Shown: positions 38,641-49,374, counted from the stretch's first letter. The stretch: DNA of 64,000 bases from Sphingomonas sp. CL5.1 (GCF_013344685.1 NZ_CP050137.1:3775001-3839000); one strand, 5' to 3'. The notes: a model not told the origin generated them from the letters alone. Numbers and translations: made by a program.

Positions 38641-39653
38641 CCGATACCGCGATCGACGACGAAGCCCCCGCCCCCGCGCGCCGCCGCCCGATCGGGCTGA
38701 TCGCGGCGCTGGTCGTCGCGGCGCTGCTCGCGCTTGGCCTGTGGCTCGCCTATCGCCCCGCGCCCGACCAGATCCAGGGCATGGCGGACGCGCGCGAGAT
38801 GCGCATCACCAGCAAGGTGACGGGCCGCATCGCCGCCTTCCACGTCGAGGAGGGGCAGGCGGTGAAGGCGGGGCAGTTGCTCTACACGCTCGACAGCCCG
38901 GAGGTCGCCGCCAAATCCGAACAGGCCGGCGGCGCGCTGGCGGCGGCGCGGGCGGTGGAGAGCAAGGCGGACGAAGGCGCGCGGCCGGAGGATATCCGCG
39001 CGGCAGAGGCGCAATGGCGCCGCGCGCAGGCCGCCGCCGATCTGGCGCGGACCACTTCCGCGCGCACTCAGCGGCTCTATCAGCAGGGCGTGATCGCCGG
39101 GCAGAAGGCGGACGAGGCGCGCACCAACGCGGTCGCCGCCGCCGAGCAGGCCAAGGCGGCGCGCGCGCAATATGATCTCGCGCTGGCCGGCGCGCGGCGG
39201 CAGGACAAGGCGGCGGCGAGCGGCCAGGTGCAGCAGGCGCGCGGCGCGGTGGCGGAGGTAAAGGCCGCCGCCGACGAGACGCGCGTGCTCGCGCCGACGG
39301 ACGGCGAGGTCGGCAAACGGCTCGCCCAGCCCGGCGAGCTGGTGCCGCAGGGCTTTCCGGTGTTCATGCTCACCGACACCGCGCATCCCTGGGTGACGCT
39401 CAACGTGCGCGAGGATCAGCTCCACGGCCTCGCGCGCGGCAAGGAGATCGGCGGCACGATCCCGGCATTGAACAACAGGCGGGCGCGCTTCCGCGTGATC
39501 TACACCGCGCCCGCCGGCGACTTCGCGACATGGCGCGCGACGCGGCAATCGAGCGGGTTCGACATCAAGAGCTTCGAGGTGCGCGTCGTGCCCGTCGCGC
39601 CGGTCGAGGGATTGCGACCGGGCATGACCGTGCTGTTCGACTGGCCGGCATAA
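38637..39653 (+). CDS. HlyD-family membrane-fusion protein
   Basis: A 338-residue adaptor with one N-terminal membrane segment (about residues 19-38). The lipoyl half-motifs are RITSKVTGRIAAFHVEEGQ and RVLAPTDGEVGKRLAQPGEL, with an alanine-rich helical hairpin between. It would link the inner-membrane permeases to the TolC-like channel. The layout resembles EmrA/YbhG adaptors. The next gene starts five bases after its stop. Confidence 0.88.
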   Translation: MTDTAIDDEAPAPARRRPIGLIAALVVAALLALGLWLAYRPAPDQIQGMADAREMRITSKVTGRIAAFHVEEGQAVKAGQLLYTLDSPEVAAKSEQAGGALAAARAVESKADEGARPEDIRAAEAQWRRAQAAADLARTTSARTQRLYQQGVIAGQKADEARTNAVAAAEQAKAARAQYDLALAGARRQDKAAASGQVQQARGAVAEVKAAADETRVLAPTDGEVGKRLAQPGELVPQGFPVFMLTDTAHPWVTLNVREDQLHGLARGKEIGGTIPALNNRRARFRVIYTAPAGDFATWRATRQSSGFDIKSFEVRVVPVAPVEGLRPGMTVLFDWPA

Positions 39654-39658
39654 CCGGC

Positions 39659-40825
39659 GTGGCAAGCGCCTTCGCCAGCGCGTTGCGCCGGGAGGTGCGG
39701 TTCCTCGCCGCCCATTTCTGGGATCTGGCGCTGGTGACATGGGTGCCGCTGCTGCTGATGGCGGTGGTGTCGGTCCAGCTTTCCTCGGGCGTGATGCGCG
39801 ACCTGCCGATCGCGGTGGTCGATCAGGACGGCACCGCCGTCTCGCGCGAGCTGACCCGGCGGCTGGATGCCGCGCCGGGCCTCCGCGTCGCGGCGCGGCC
39901 GACGGACATGCGCGCGGCGGAGGCGCTGGTGCGGTCGAACCGCGCCTATGCCGTGGTGCTGATCCCGGCGGACACCGAGCGTGCGGTGCTGCGCGGCGAA
40001 ACCGGGAGCATCACCACCTTCTACAACGCGAGCTATTCCACGCCGTCCGGCGCGGCGCTGCGCGAGGTGGGCAATGTCGTGCAGGGCTATGCCGCGACGC
40101 TCGCCGTCGAGCAGACCGCCGCCGTCGCTGGGCCGGGCAGGGTGCGCCACCCGCCGGTCGCGGCGCAGAGCGCGATGCTGTTCAACCCGCAGGGCAGCTA
40201 TGAGCTGCAACTCGTCACGCTGATCCACCCGGCGCTGCTCCACCTGATCTTCATGGTCGCGGTGGTGAGCGCCCTGGGACGCGAATTGCGCGACGGCACG
40301 ATCGGCGCGTGGATCGGCGCGGACCCGCCCGCGCGGGCGGTGGCGGCGGTGGCGGGCAAGCTCGCGCCCTATCTCGCGATCTTCATCGGCTGGGGGCTGC
40401 TGGCGATCGGCTATGTCGCGGGCTTGCGCGGCTGGCCGGTCGCGGGGAGCGTGGCGATGCTGCTCGCGGGCTATGCCGCGATGTATCTCGCTTATGTTGG
40501 TGTAAGCCTGCTGGTGATCGGGTTGTCGCTGTCGATGGGCAAGGCGTTGTCGGCGGTGGGGCTCTATGCCGGCGCATCCTTCGCCTTCGCGGGCGCGATC
40601 TTCCCGGTCGAATCCGCGTCGGCCTTCGCCCGGCTGTGGAGCGCGCTGCTGCCCTATTCGGCCTTCGCCAAATTGCTGGCGGAGCAATGGATCATGGGCG
40701 CGCCGGCCAGCCAGTCGATGTGGCAGGTGCTGGCGATGCTCGCCTTCCTGCTGGTCAGCGGCGCGATCGGCCTGCCGCGTTACCTCGCGGCGGCGCGGCG
40801 GCCCGACACATGGGGACGGCGATGA
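39659..40825 (+). CDS. ABC-2 type permease, first of two
   Basis: A 388-residue membrane protein: one N-terminal membrane segment, a large external domain (about residues 40-180, with AVVDQDGTAVSRELTRRL), then five or six membrane segments. This matches the ABC-2 permeases of the YbhR/YbhS type. The start is probably GTG 39659, right after the HlyD stop; there is no good ribosome site, so it may depend on coupling. No ATPase gene is found in this operon or nearby. Confidence 0.82.
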   Translation: MASAFASALRREVRFLAAHFWDLALVTWVPLLLMAVVSVQLSSGVMRDLPIAVVDQDGTAVSRELTRRLDAAPGLRVAARPTDMRAAEALVRSNRAYAVVLIPADTERAVLRGETGSITTFYNASYSTPSGAALREVGNVVQGYAATLAVEQTAAVAGPGRVRHPPVAAQSAMLFNPQGSYELQLVTLIHPALLHLIFMVAVVSALGRELRDGTIGAWIGADPPARAVAAVAGKLAPYLAIFIGWGLLAIGYVAGLRGWPVAGSVAMLLAGYAAMYLAYVGVSLLVIGLSLSMGKALSAVGLYAGASFAFAGAIFPVESASAFARLWSALLPYSAFAKLLAEQWIMGAPASQSMWQVLAMLAFLLVSGAIGLPRYLAAARRPDTWGRR

Positions 40826-41919
40826 CCGGACGCGCCTTCCTCGCCGCCTTCCGTGCGATCTTCGCGGACAGTTCGGCGCTGATGCTGCTGATCGGCTCGT
40901 GCCTCCTCTACGCCTTCTTCTACCCATCGGCCTATTCCGGCGAGGTGCCGGTGCGGATGCCGGTGGCGGTAGTCGATATGGACCACAGCGGCACCAGCCG
41001 CGCGCTGGAGAGCCGCCTCGCCGCGCTGCAACAGGCGGAAGTGGTGGCGCGCCCGCCCTCCCCCGTCGCCGCGCTCCGCCAGCTCCGCGAGCGGCGGGTG
41101 AGCGCGATCGTGGTGATCCCGGAGGGGTTCGAGCGGCGCATCCTCTCCGGCGGTCAGGGCGTGGTCGCGCTCTACGGCAACGGCGCTTATCTCCTGCGCA
41201 CCTCGACCGCGCTGGCCGGGGTCGGCGCGGCGCTCGGCGCGGCCGGGCGCGCGGCGGCGGTCGATCAGGCGATGGCGCTGGGCGCGCCCGCCCCGCCCGC
41301 GCTGGCGATGATCCAGCGCCCGCTGTTCAACACGCGCGAGGGCTATGGCGCCACGATCTTCCCCGGCGTCGCGTTCCTCATCATCCAGCAGACGTTGCTG
41401 ATGGGCCTCGCCATGCTCGCCGCGACGATGCGGGAGCATGACGGGCCGCTCAGCTTCTCGCGCCGGGGATTGCTCGGCATCACGCTCGCTTTCTTCGTCG
41501 TCGGCTGCGCCAATGTCGCGTGGTTCACCGGCTTCGTCTTCTGGTTCCAGGATTATCCGCGCGCGCAGGCGCAGCCGTTCGCGCTGGTCGCGGCGGCCGC
41601 GCTGTTCGTGTCGGCGACGGTCGCCGCGGCGCTGGCGCTCGGCAGCTTCTTCCGCACGCGCGAGCGGCCGATCCAGCTCTGGATCGTCACCTCGGTGCCG
41701 ATCTTCTTCCTCTCGGGCCTGTCATGGCCGGTCGAGGCGACGCCGCACTGGCTGACGCTCGTCGCGCGCCTGCTGCCGACCACGCCGGGCATCCGCCTGA
41801 TGGTCGGCGTCAACCAGATGGGCGCGACGCTCGCCGAGCAGCGCGGCGAGGTGATCAATCTCGCGCTGCTGGCGTTGCTCTACGGCGCGATCGCGGTGCT
41901 GCGCTATCGCCCGCGCTGA
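40822..41919 (+). CDS. ABC-2 type permease, second of two
   Basis: A 365-residue paralogue-like partner of the preceding permease. It has the same layout, with AVVDMDHSGTSRALESRL in the external domain and about five C-terminal membrane segments (FPGVAFLIIQQTLLMGLAML and others). It overlaps the first permease by ATGA. The two should form the inner-membrane part of an exporter of unknown substrate. Confidence 0.84.
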   Translation: MTGRAFLAAFRAIFADSSALMLLIGSCLLYAFFYPSAYSGEVPVRMPVAVVDMDHSGTSRALESRLAALQQAEVVARPPSPVAALRQLRERRVSAIVVIPEGFERRILSGGQGVVALYGNGAYLLRTSTALAGVGAALGAAGRAAAVDQAMALGAPAPPALAMIQRPLFNTREGYGATIFPGVAFLIIQQTLLMGLAMLAATMREHDGPLSFSRRGLLGITLAFFVVGCANVAWFTGFVFWFQDYPRAQAQPFALVAAAALFVSATVAAALALGSFFRTRERPIQLWIVTSVPIFFLSGLSWPVEATPHWLTLVARLLPTTPGIRLMVGVNQMGATLAEQRGEVINLALLALLYGAIAVLRYRPR

Positions 41920-41967
41920 AATCGAAGCCGGTTTACAGCGGCGGCGCGCGTCGGCAGGAAAGCGCCG

Positions 41968-43575
41968 ATGAAAGCCACCCTCCTCCCGCTCCTTACAGCG
42001 CTCGCCGCATCCACCGCCGCGCAGGCCGCCGACACGCCCGCCAGGGATGATGCCGCCCCCGCCCCGGCGCTGTTCCAGCCCGGCGAGATCACCTCGAACG
42101 GCAGCGTGACGGTCGGCGGCGCGCGCATCGCCTATCGCGCGGTGGCGGGGACTTTGGTGGTGCATCCGAAGGGGTGGAGCGACACCGACGCGATCGACGC
42201 GGGCGCGGACAAGGATGCCAGGGACGCGAAGAAGCCCAAGGCCGAAGCGTCGATGTTCTACACCGCCTATTTCAGGACCGGCGCGCCCGCGGCGGGGCGG
42301 CCGATCACCTTCCTGTTCAACGGCGGCCCCGGATCGTCGAGCATCTGGCTGCACATGGGCGCGTTCGGCCCGGTCCGCGTGCAGACCCCGGATCGCGAGC
42401 ATACGCCCGCCGCGCCTTATGCCACGGTCAACAACGCCGAGAGCCTGCTCGACGTGTCCGATCTCGTCTTCATCGACGCGCCGGGCACGGGCTTCAGCCG
42501 CATCGCGGGGCCGGACAAGGAGGCCGCCTTCTACGGCGTCGATCAGGACATCCACGCCTTCACCAAATTCATCGTCCAGTTCCTGTCGCGCTACCAGCGC
42601 TGGAACTCGCCGAAATACCTGCTCGGCGAAAGCTACGGCACGATGCGCGCGGCGGGGCTGACGCTGGCGTTGCAGAAGGAGGGAATCGACCTCAACGGCG
42701 TCGTCCTGCTCTCCGACATCCTCAACTGGGACCTGATCCCGGACGATCCGCAACTCAATCCGGGGGTCGACCTGCCCTATGTCGTCTCGCTGCCGACCTA
42801 TGCGGCGACCGCCTGGTATCACCGGAAGGTCGCCGACCGGCCGGCGGACCTGCGCGCCTTCCTCGACGAGGTGGAGCGGTTCGCGACCGGCGACTATGCC
42901 GCCGCGCTGATGCAGGGCAGCGCGCTGCCCGCCGACAGGAAGCGGGAGATCGCGGGCCGCCTCTCCGCCTATACCGGGCTGCCCGTGCCCTATCTGCTCA
43001 GGTCGGACCTGCGGATCGAATATGGCGCGTTCCAGAAGGAGCTGCTGGCGGATCAGGCGCTGACCACCGGCACGCTCGACACGCGCTTCACCGGCGCGAC
43101 GCTCGATCCGCTCAGCAAGGTCTCGGGCTACGATCCGCAGAGCGCGGCGCTCGAGGGCGCCTATGTCGCCGCGTTCAACGATTATGCCCGCGATACCCTG
43201 GGATACGGCAAGGGTGTGGAGCACAAGCCGAGCGTCGGCATCTACGGAAGCTGGGACTACAAGCACCAGCCGCCCGGCGCGGACAAGGCGCTGATCGCGC
43301 TGCCCAACGTGCTGCCGGACCTTGCCGTGGCGATGAAGCAGAACCCGACGCTGAAGGTGATGGTCAGCGGCGGCTATTTCGACGTCTCCACCCCCTATTT
43401 CTCCGGGGTGTACGAGATGCGCCATCTGCCGGTGCCGGAGAGCATCCGCGCCAATATCGAATATCGCTACTACCAGTCCGGCCACATGGTCTATGTCAAT
43501 CCGGCGGTGCTGAAGGCGTTCCACGCCGACGTGGCGGACTTCATCCGCCGCACCGACAATAGCCGCCAGAACTGA
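41968..43575 (+). CDS. Exported serine carboxypeptidase-like protein (peptidase S10), paralogue
   Basis: A 535-residue S10 protein. The signal peptide ends near AQAAD. The triad motifs are NGGPGSSSIWLH, LLGESYGT, VSGGYFDVSTP and YYQSGHMVY, nearly the same as in the paralogue at 35473-37077, and the two share many blocks (YQRWNSPK/YGRWNSPK, SAYTGLPV). It starts 48 bases after the second permease gene on the same strand, so it is probably part of that message. Confidence 0.88.
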   Translation: MKATLLPLLTALAASTAAQAADTPARDDAAPAPALFQPGEITSNGSVTVGGARIAYRAVAGTLVVHPKGWSDTDAIDAGADKDARDAKKPKAEASMFYTAYFRTGAPAAGRPITFLFNGGPGSSSIWLHMGAFGPVRVQTPDREHTPAAPYATVNNAESLLDVSDLVFIDAPGTGFSRIAGPDKEAAFYGVDQDIHAFTKFIVQFLSRYQRWNSPKYLLGESYGTMRAAGLTLALQKEGIDLNGVVLLSDILNWDLIPDDPQLNPGVDLPYVVSLPTYAATAWYHRKVADRPADLRAFLDEVERFATGDYAAALMQGSALPADRKREIAGRLSAYTGLPVPYLLRSDLRIEYGAFQKELLADQALTTGTLDTRFTGATLDPLSKVSGYDPQSAALEGAYVAAFNDYARDTLGYGKGVEHKPSVGIYGSWDYKHQPPGADKALIALPNVLPDLAVAMKQNPTLKVMVSGGYFDVSTPYFSGVYEMRHLPVPESIRANIEYRYYQSGHMVYVNPAVLKAFHADVADFIRRTDNSRQN

Positions 43576-43592
43576 ATGTCGACCGGTCCGTC

Positions 43593-44810
43593 CTAGGCCC
43601 GGCGGCGCTCGATGTTCGGCAGGAAGGCGGTGAGCAGCCCGATCGCCGGCAGGAACGCGCAAAGCTGATAGACCGCCTCGATTCCCGTGCGGTCGGCCAT
43701 CCAGCCGAGCACCGCCGCGCCGAGGCCGCCCATGCCGAAGGAGAAGCCGAAGAACAGGCCGGAGATCATGCCGACCTTGCCCGGCACCAGTTCCTGCGCG
43801 AACACCACGATCGCCGGGAAGGCGGAGGCGAGGATCAGGCCGATCGCCACGGTGAGCGGCCCGGTCCAGAACAGCCCGACATGCGGCAGCACCAGCGTGA
43901 AGGGCAAGGCGCCGAGGATCGAGAACCAGATCACATACTTCCGCCCGAAACGGTCGCCCAGCGGCCCGCCCAGCACCGTGCCGACCGCCACCGCCGTCAG
44001 GAAGGCGAACAGGTGGAGCTGCGCATTCTCCACCGACACGCCGAAACGGTGGATCAGGTAGAAGGTGTAATAGCTCGTCAGGCTGGCGAGATAGACGTAT
44101 TTGGAGAAGATCAGCGCCAGCAGGATGAGAATGCCGCGCCGCGCATGGCCGGCGGGCAGGTCGGCGGCCGACGCGCCCTTCCCGCCCGCGCGCAGCCGCA
44201 CCAGCCCGTGATGGCGATACCAGACCGCGACGTTCCACAGCACCGCCCCCGAAAGCAGCGCCAGCAGCGCGAACAAAGCAAGGCTCGACTGGCCCCAGCG
44301 CACCACCACCAGCGCCGCCGCGAGCGGGCCGAGCGCCTGCCCGGCATTGCCGCCGACCTGGAACAGCGACTGCGCGAGGCCATGCCGCCCGCCCGCCGCC
44401 ATCCGCGCCACGCGCGAGGATTCGGGGTGGAACACCGACGAGCCGACACCGAGCAGCGCCGCACCCGCCAGCACCAGCCCATAGCTGTGCGCCACCGACA
44501 GCACGCTGAGGCCGGCGAGCGAGAACAACGTGCCGCCCGGCAGCGCCATCGGCGTCGGCCTCTTGTCGGCATAAAGCCCGACGAGCGGCTGGAGGATCGA
44601 GGCGGTGATCTGATAGGCCAGAGTCACCAGCCCGATCTGGCCGAAGGTGAGGTGAAGATCGGTCTTCAACCCCGGATAGATCGCCGGGAGCAGCGACTGC
44701 ATCATGTCATTCAGCATGTGGCAGAAACTGATCGCCACGATCACGCCGAACACCGTGCCGCTGTCTGCCATCGCGCCGGGCCGCGCCGTCGCCACCGTCG
44801 AATCGCTCAT
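43593..44810 (-). CDS. fsr: MFS exporter, fosmidomycin-resistance (Fsr) type
   Basis: A 405-residue 12-helix transporter. The N-terminal part ISFCHMLNDMMQSLLPAIYP, YADKRPTPMALPGG and GVGSSVFHPESSRVARMAAG are characteristic of Fsr, which exports fosmidomycin and related compounds by proton antiport. ATG 44810 has AAGGA eight bases upstream and excludes the longer ORF start. It is divergent from an araC-type gene, the usual partner of fsr in proteobacteria. Confidence 0.87.
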   Translation of the reverse strand: MSDSTVATARPGAMADSGTVFGVIVAISFCHMLNDMMQSLLPAIYPGLKTDLHLTFGQIGLVTLAYQITASILQPLVGLYADKRPTPMALPGGTLFSLAGLSVLSVAHSYGLVLAGAALLGVGSSVFHPESSRVARMAAGGRHGLAQSLFQVGGNAGQALGPLAAALVVVRWGQSSLALFALLALLSGAVLWNVAVWYRHHGLVRLRAGGKGASAADLPAGHARRGILILLALIFSKYVYLASLTSYYTFYLIHRFGVSVENAQLHLFAFLTAVAVGTVLGGPLGDRFGRKYVIWFSILGALPFTLVLPHVGLFWTGPLTVAIGLILASAFPAIVVFAQELVPGKVGMISGLFFGFSFGMGGLGAAVLGWMADRTGIEAVYQLCAFLPAIGLLTAFLPNIERRRA

Positions 44811-44899
44811 CTGGAATCCTTTTCGAATGGGGCGAATAGCCGCTCGCTTCGCGTCCCGCCTGCGCATATGGGTCATTCGTTTTCGATAGAGGGACAATC

Positions 44900-45664
44900 A
44901 TGCCATATCGCAGCGCCGCCGAGCATGAGGACGTGCCGCGCCCGGTGGTCGGTATCGGCAACGATTATCCGCCTTCTTTCGAGCTTGCCGAGCATCGCCA
45001 TCGGCGCGGGCAGCTCCTCTATGCCGCGAACGGCGTGGTCGCGGTCAGCACGCCGCAGGGCGCGTGGGTTGCCCCGCCGGAGCGCGCGGTGTGGATCCCC
45101 GGCGGCACGCCACATGCCGTGCGCATGGTCGGGGCGGTGCAGACACGCAGCGTGCTGATCGAGCCGAGCGCCTGCCCGGCGCTGGGGGGCGCCTGCCGCG
45201 TCGTCGCGGTCTCGCCGCTGCTGCGCCAGCTCCTGCTGTCGGCGGCGGAAATCCCGGTGGAATATGACGAGGGCGGGCGTGACGGGCTGGTGATGCGGCT
45301 GCTGGTGGCGGAGATCGATCGCGCGCCGGTGATCCCGATCGCGGTGCCCTTCCCGCGCCATGCCGCGCTCGCCGCGCGCTGCCACGCCTTCCTCGAACGG
45401 CCGCGCGCGACCGCGACGATCGACCAATGGGCCGATGCGCTGGCGATGAACCGCCGCCGCTTCACCCGCCTGTTCCGGCGCGAGACCGGGATGAGCTTCG
45501 CCGAATGGCGGCAGCAGGCGTGCCTGTCGGTCGCGCTGCCCCGGCTCGCGGCGGGCGAGCCGATCACCACCATCGCGCTGGACCTCGGCTATGACGGACC
45601 GGCCAGCTTCTCCACCATGTTCAAGCGCGCCCTGGGCGTGCCTCCGAGCCGCTACCGGCCATAA
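44900..45664 (+). CDS. AraC-family regulator with cupin-like N-terminus
   Basis: A 254-residue regulator with an AraC-type ligand domain (HRHRRGQLLYAANG, WVAPPERAVWIPGGTPH) and two C-terminal helix-turn-helices (MNRRRFTRLFRRETGMSF and the end SFSTMFKRALGVPPSRYR). It is divergent from fsr with an 89-base gap and probably controls it. No clear operator stands out in the gap. Confidence 0.87.
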   Translation: MPYRSAAEHEDVPRPVVGIGNDYPPSFELAEHRHRRGQLLYAANGVVAVSTPQGAWVAPPERAVWIPGGTPHAVRMVGAVQTRSVLIEPSACPALGGACRVVAVSPLLRQLLLSAAEIPVEYDEGGRDGLVMRLLVAEIDRAPVIPIAVPFPRHAALAARCHAFLERPRATATIDQWADALAMNRRRFTRLFRRETGMSFAEWRQQACLSVALPRLAAGEPITTIALDLGYDGPASFSTMFKRALGVPPSRYRP

Positions 45665-45698
45665 CGCCACGCGGATTGACCGGCAGGCAATAAATAGG

Positions 45699-45704
45699 CA
45701 CTAT
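45699..45704 (+). promoter_or_regulatory. Candidate -10 box of the dehalogenase promoter
   Basis: CACTAT lies 17 bases after TTGACC (45676-45681), about 38 bases before the TTG start at 45742. A GGCA-N7-TGCC repeat overlaps the same place (45697-45711). Only the -35 box is a good match. Confidence 0.3.
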
Positions 45705-45741
45705 CAATGCCAATAGATGACCGTCGGCATGGGAGAGCCGC

Positions 45742-46641
<900 letters not shown>

Positions 46642-46650
46642 CCGGCACGG

Positions 46651-46659
46651 ATTGTCACA
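46651..46659 (+). promoter_or_regulatory. Possible half Pho box before the phosphoesterase gene
   Basis: ATTGTCACA is identical to the first part of the Pho box before pstS (4603-4611), but no second half follows at the right distance. Weak by itself; a phosphatase would be a typical target. Confidence 0.25.
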
Positions 46660-46686
46660 TATCGGCCGGCAAGGCTACGAGGGGAC

Positions 46687-48360
46687 ATGACCGACAACGC
46701 ATCCAAGCCGCCCGCCCCCGGCCGCCCCGAGAACCCGGAGCGCCGCCTGCTGCTCGAAGGGATCGCCACCGCGATCGGCGCGGCGGCGGTGGGGTTGCCG
46801 GCGGAGGCGTCGGCCGCGAAGCCGGCCCGGCGCCCCGCGCCGTCCTCGCCCGGCGACGTGGCGCTGCGCGCGCATATCGACACGGTCGTGGTGATCTATG
46901 CGGAGAATCGCAGCTTCAACAATCTGTTCGCCGATTTCCCCGGCCTCCGGAACCCGCTCTCCAGCGTGCCGGCCGAACGCACGCGCCAGCGCGACCGCGA
47001 CGGGCGGGTGCTGGAGAGGCTACCGAAAATCTGGGAGGGCCTCGTCCCGAACAAGCAGGTGGTCGAGCATCGCGAATATCAGATCGGGCCGGACGACCTG
47101 CCGCCGCTGCCCAACGCGCCCTTCGCGCTCTCGACGCCGGAGGGCGATCCGCTGCCGCACGGCGTGGTGACGCGCGATCTGATCCACGCCTTCTACAACA
47201 ACCAGTTGCAGATCAACGGCGGGAAGAACGACGGCTTCGTCGCCTGGGGCGACAGCGGCGCGCTGGTGATGGGCCATTACGGCGACAATTCCGCCAACCT
47301 GCGGCTGTGGCAGGTCGCGCGGGAGTTCACGCTGTGCGACAATTTCTTCATGGGCGCGTTCGGCGGCTCCTATCTCAACCACCAGTATCTGATCGCGGCG
47401 CGCCCACCCTTCTATCCCGATGCGGACAAAAGCCCGGCGAAGGGTCGCATCGCGATCACCGAGGACGGCGATCCCAAAAGCATCCGCCTCAGGCAGAAGG
47501 ACAATTCGCCCAAGAGCGCGATGGACGGGCCGGTGCAGTTCGTGCCCAATTCGATCACGCCGGATTTCTGGGCGGTCAACACACTGATGCCGCCCTATGC
47601 GCCGACCTATGATCTCGATCCGGCGCGGCCCGGCTACGCCAACTGGAACAGCGCGCATACGCTCGTGCCGCAAAGCCACAAGACGATCGGCGACATGCTG
47701 AGCGCGAAGGGCGTGGACTGGGCGTGGTACGGCGGCGGCTGGGCGGCGGCGCTGGCGGGGCACGGCACCGACGGCTCCTTCCCGACGCGGCCGAATTTCC
47801 AGCCGCATCACCAGCCGTTCAACTATTTCACGCAATTCGCCCCCGGCACCGCCGCACGCGAACGCCATCTGCGCGATGGCGGCATGGGCGAGACGGCGCG
47901 GACCAACAAGTTCCTCGCCGACGCGGCGGCGGGCAAGCTGCCACCCGTCACCTTCTACAAGCCGCAGGGCAACCTCAACATGCACGCCGGCTATTCCGAC
48001 GTGGATGCCGGCGACCGACATATCGCTGGCGTGATCGACGCGCTCAGGAAAAGCCCGCAATGGGAGAAGATGCTGGTCGTCGTCACCTTCGACGAGAACG
48101 GCGGCTGGTGGGATCATGTCGCCCCGCCGAAGGGGGACCGTTGGGGGCCGGGAACGCGCATCCCGGCGATCGTGATCTCGCCCCACGCGCGGCGCGGCGA
48201 GGTCGATCACACGATCTACGACACCGGCTCGATCGCGCGTTTCATCACGCGCCGCTGGGGGCTGGAGAAGCTGCCCGGCCTGATCGAGCGCGAGCACGCG
48301 ATGGTTGCGGCCGGCGGGCCGCCGCCGGGCGATCTCACGCAGGCGCTGCGGCTGGGATAA
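46687..48360 (+). CDS. Exported phosphoesterase (acid phosphatase/phospholipase C family)
   Basis: A 557-residue enzyme of the alkaline-phosphatase superfamily (phosphoesterase family with AcpA and bacterial phospholipases C). ENRSFNNLFADFPG gives the N-terminal metal site; GHYGDNSANLRLW, VTFDENGGWWDHVAPP and the terminal block carry others. The N-terminus has PERRLLLEGIATAIGAAAV, which looks like a Tat-type leader with RR. It starts 45 bases after the dehalogenase, with GAGGGG upstream. A half Pho-box-like site (ATTGTCACA, 46651-46659) lies in front, so phosphate control is possible. Confidence 0.83.
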   Translation: MTDNASKPPAPGRPENPERRLLLEGIATAIGAAAVGLPAEASAAKPARRPAPSSPGDVALRAHIDTVVVIYAENRSFNNLFADFPGLRNPLSSVPAERTRQRDRDGRVLERLPKIWEGLVPNKQVVEHREYQIGPDDLPPLPNAPFALSTPEGDPLPHGVVTRDLIHAFYNNQLQINGGKNDGFVAWGDSGALVMGHYGDNSANLRLWQVAREFTLCDNFFMGAFGGSYLNHQYLIAARPPFYPDADKSPAKGRIAITEDGDPKSIRLRQKDNSPKSAMDGPVQFVPNSITPDFWAVNTLMPPYAPTYDLDPARPGYANWNSAHTLVPQSHKTIGDMLSAKGVDWAWYGGGWAAALAGHGTDGSFPTRPNFQPHHQPFNYFTQFAPGTAARERHLRDGGMGETARTNKFLADAAAGKLPPVTFYKPQGNLNMHAGYSDVDAGDRHIAGVIDALRKSPQWEKMLVVVTFDENGGWWDHVAPPKGDRWGPGTRIPAIVISPHARRGEVDHTIYDTGSIARFITRRWGLEKLPGLIEREHAMVAAGGPPPGDLTQALRLG

Positions 48361-48363
48361 CGG

Positions 48364-49362
48364 TCAGGAGACCGCGACGGTCTCCGCCGCCGCCGTCGCG
48401 GCAACCTCCGCCCGCGCGGCATAGCGCCGCGCCAGCATCGAGCAGACGATGAGCTGCAACTGGTGATAGAGGATGATCGGCAGCATGATCATCCCCATCG
48501 CCGGATCGCCCGCGAACAGGATCTTGGCGATCGGCGCGCCGTTGGCGAGGCTCTTCTTCGATCCGCAGAACACCGTCGTCACCTCGTCCGGCAGCGAGAA
48601 GCCCCAGACGCGCGACAGCATCGTCGTCAGCCACAGGATCAGCGCCAGCAGCGCGCCGGCGATCACCGCGATCTCCGCGATCACCCACGGCGAATAGTTC
48701 CACCACAGGCCGGAAGCGGTGGATTCGCAGAAGGCCGAATAGACGATCAGGATGATAACCCCGCGATCGAGCTTGTTGATGATCGGCTTGCGCGCCGCCA
48801 GCCAGCGCGCGATTAGCGGCCGCGCGAGCTGCCCGGCGGCGAAGGGCAGCAGCAGCGTCATCGCCACGTCGGCGATCGCCGGCAGGATCGGGAACGGCTG
48901 GCCGCTCACCGCCCGCACCATCGCGATCAGCATCGGCGTGATGACCATGCCGACGACCCCGGAAAGCGACGCGTCGAACACCGCCGCCGGGACGTTGCCG
49001 CGCGCGAGGCTGGTCATCGCCACCGACGAGGAGATGGTCGAGGACAGCGCGCACAGGAAGAACACGCCGAGCCGCACCTCCTCGCTCAGCACCGGGCGCA
49101 GGCCGAAGAAGATCGCGAAGCCGATCAACGGGAACACGATGAAGGTGGTCGCCTGCACCGCGACATGGATGCGCCAGTTCGTCGCGCCCGCCTTCAGCGC
49201 CTCGGGCGACAGGTTCGCGCCGTGCAGGAAGAAGACGAGCGCGATCCCCAGGGTGGTCACCAGCCCCATGTGGAGCGGCCCGTCCGGCGTCCCCAGGTGC
49301 GGCGCGACGAACGCCAGCACCACCGCGCAGAGCATCGCCAGCAGGAAACCGTCGATCTTCAT
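48364..49362 (-). CDS. SBF-type (bile acid:sodium symporter-like) transporter
   Basis: A 332-residue membrane protein with about ten hydrophobic segments, of the putative sodium/bile acid cotransporter family 7 (YfeH-like). Family blocks are FFLHGANLSPEALKAG, FFLCALSSTISSSVAMTSLA and VFCGSKKSLANGAPIA. The physiological substrate of this bacterial branch is not settled. It is last of the minus-strand set headed by the amidohydrolase (12-base gap to the lipoprotein gene) and ends three bases from the convergent phosphoesterase gene. Confidence 0.85.
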   Translation of the reverse strand: MKIDGFLLAMLCAVVLAFVAPHLGTPDGPLHMGLVTTLGIALVFFLHGANLSPEALKAGATNWRIHVAVQATTFIVFPLIGFAIFFGLRPVLSEEVRLGVFFLCALSSTISSSVAMTSLARGNVPAAVFDASLSGVVGMVITPMLIAMVRAVSGQPFPILPAIADVAMTLLLPFAAGQLARPLIARWLAARKPIINKLDRGVIILIVYSAFCESTASGLWWNYSPWVIAEIAVIAGALLALILWLTTMLSRVWGFSLPDEVTTVFCGSKKSLANGAPIAKILFAGDPAMGMIMLPIILYHQLQLIVCSMLARRYAARAEVAATAAAETVAVS

Positions 49363-49374
49363 GTCCGCGCCCGC

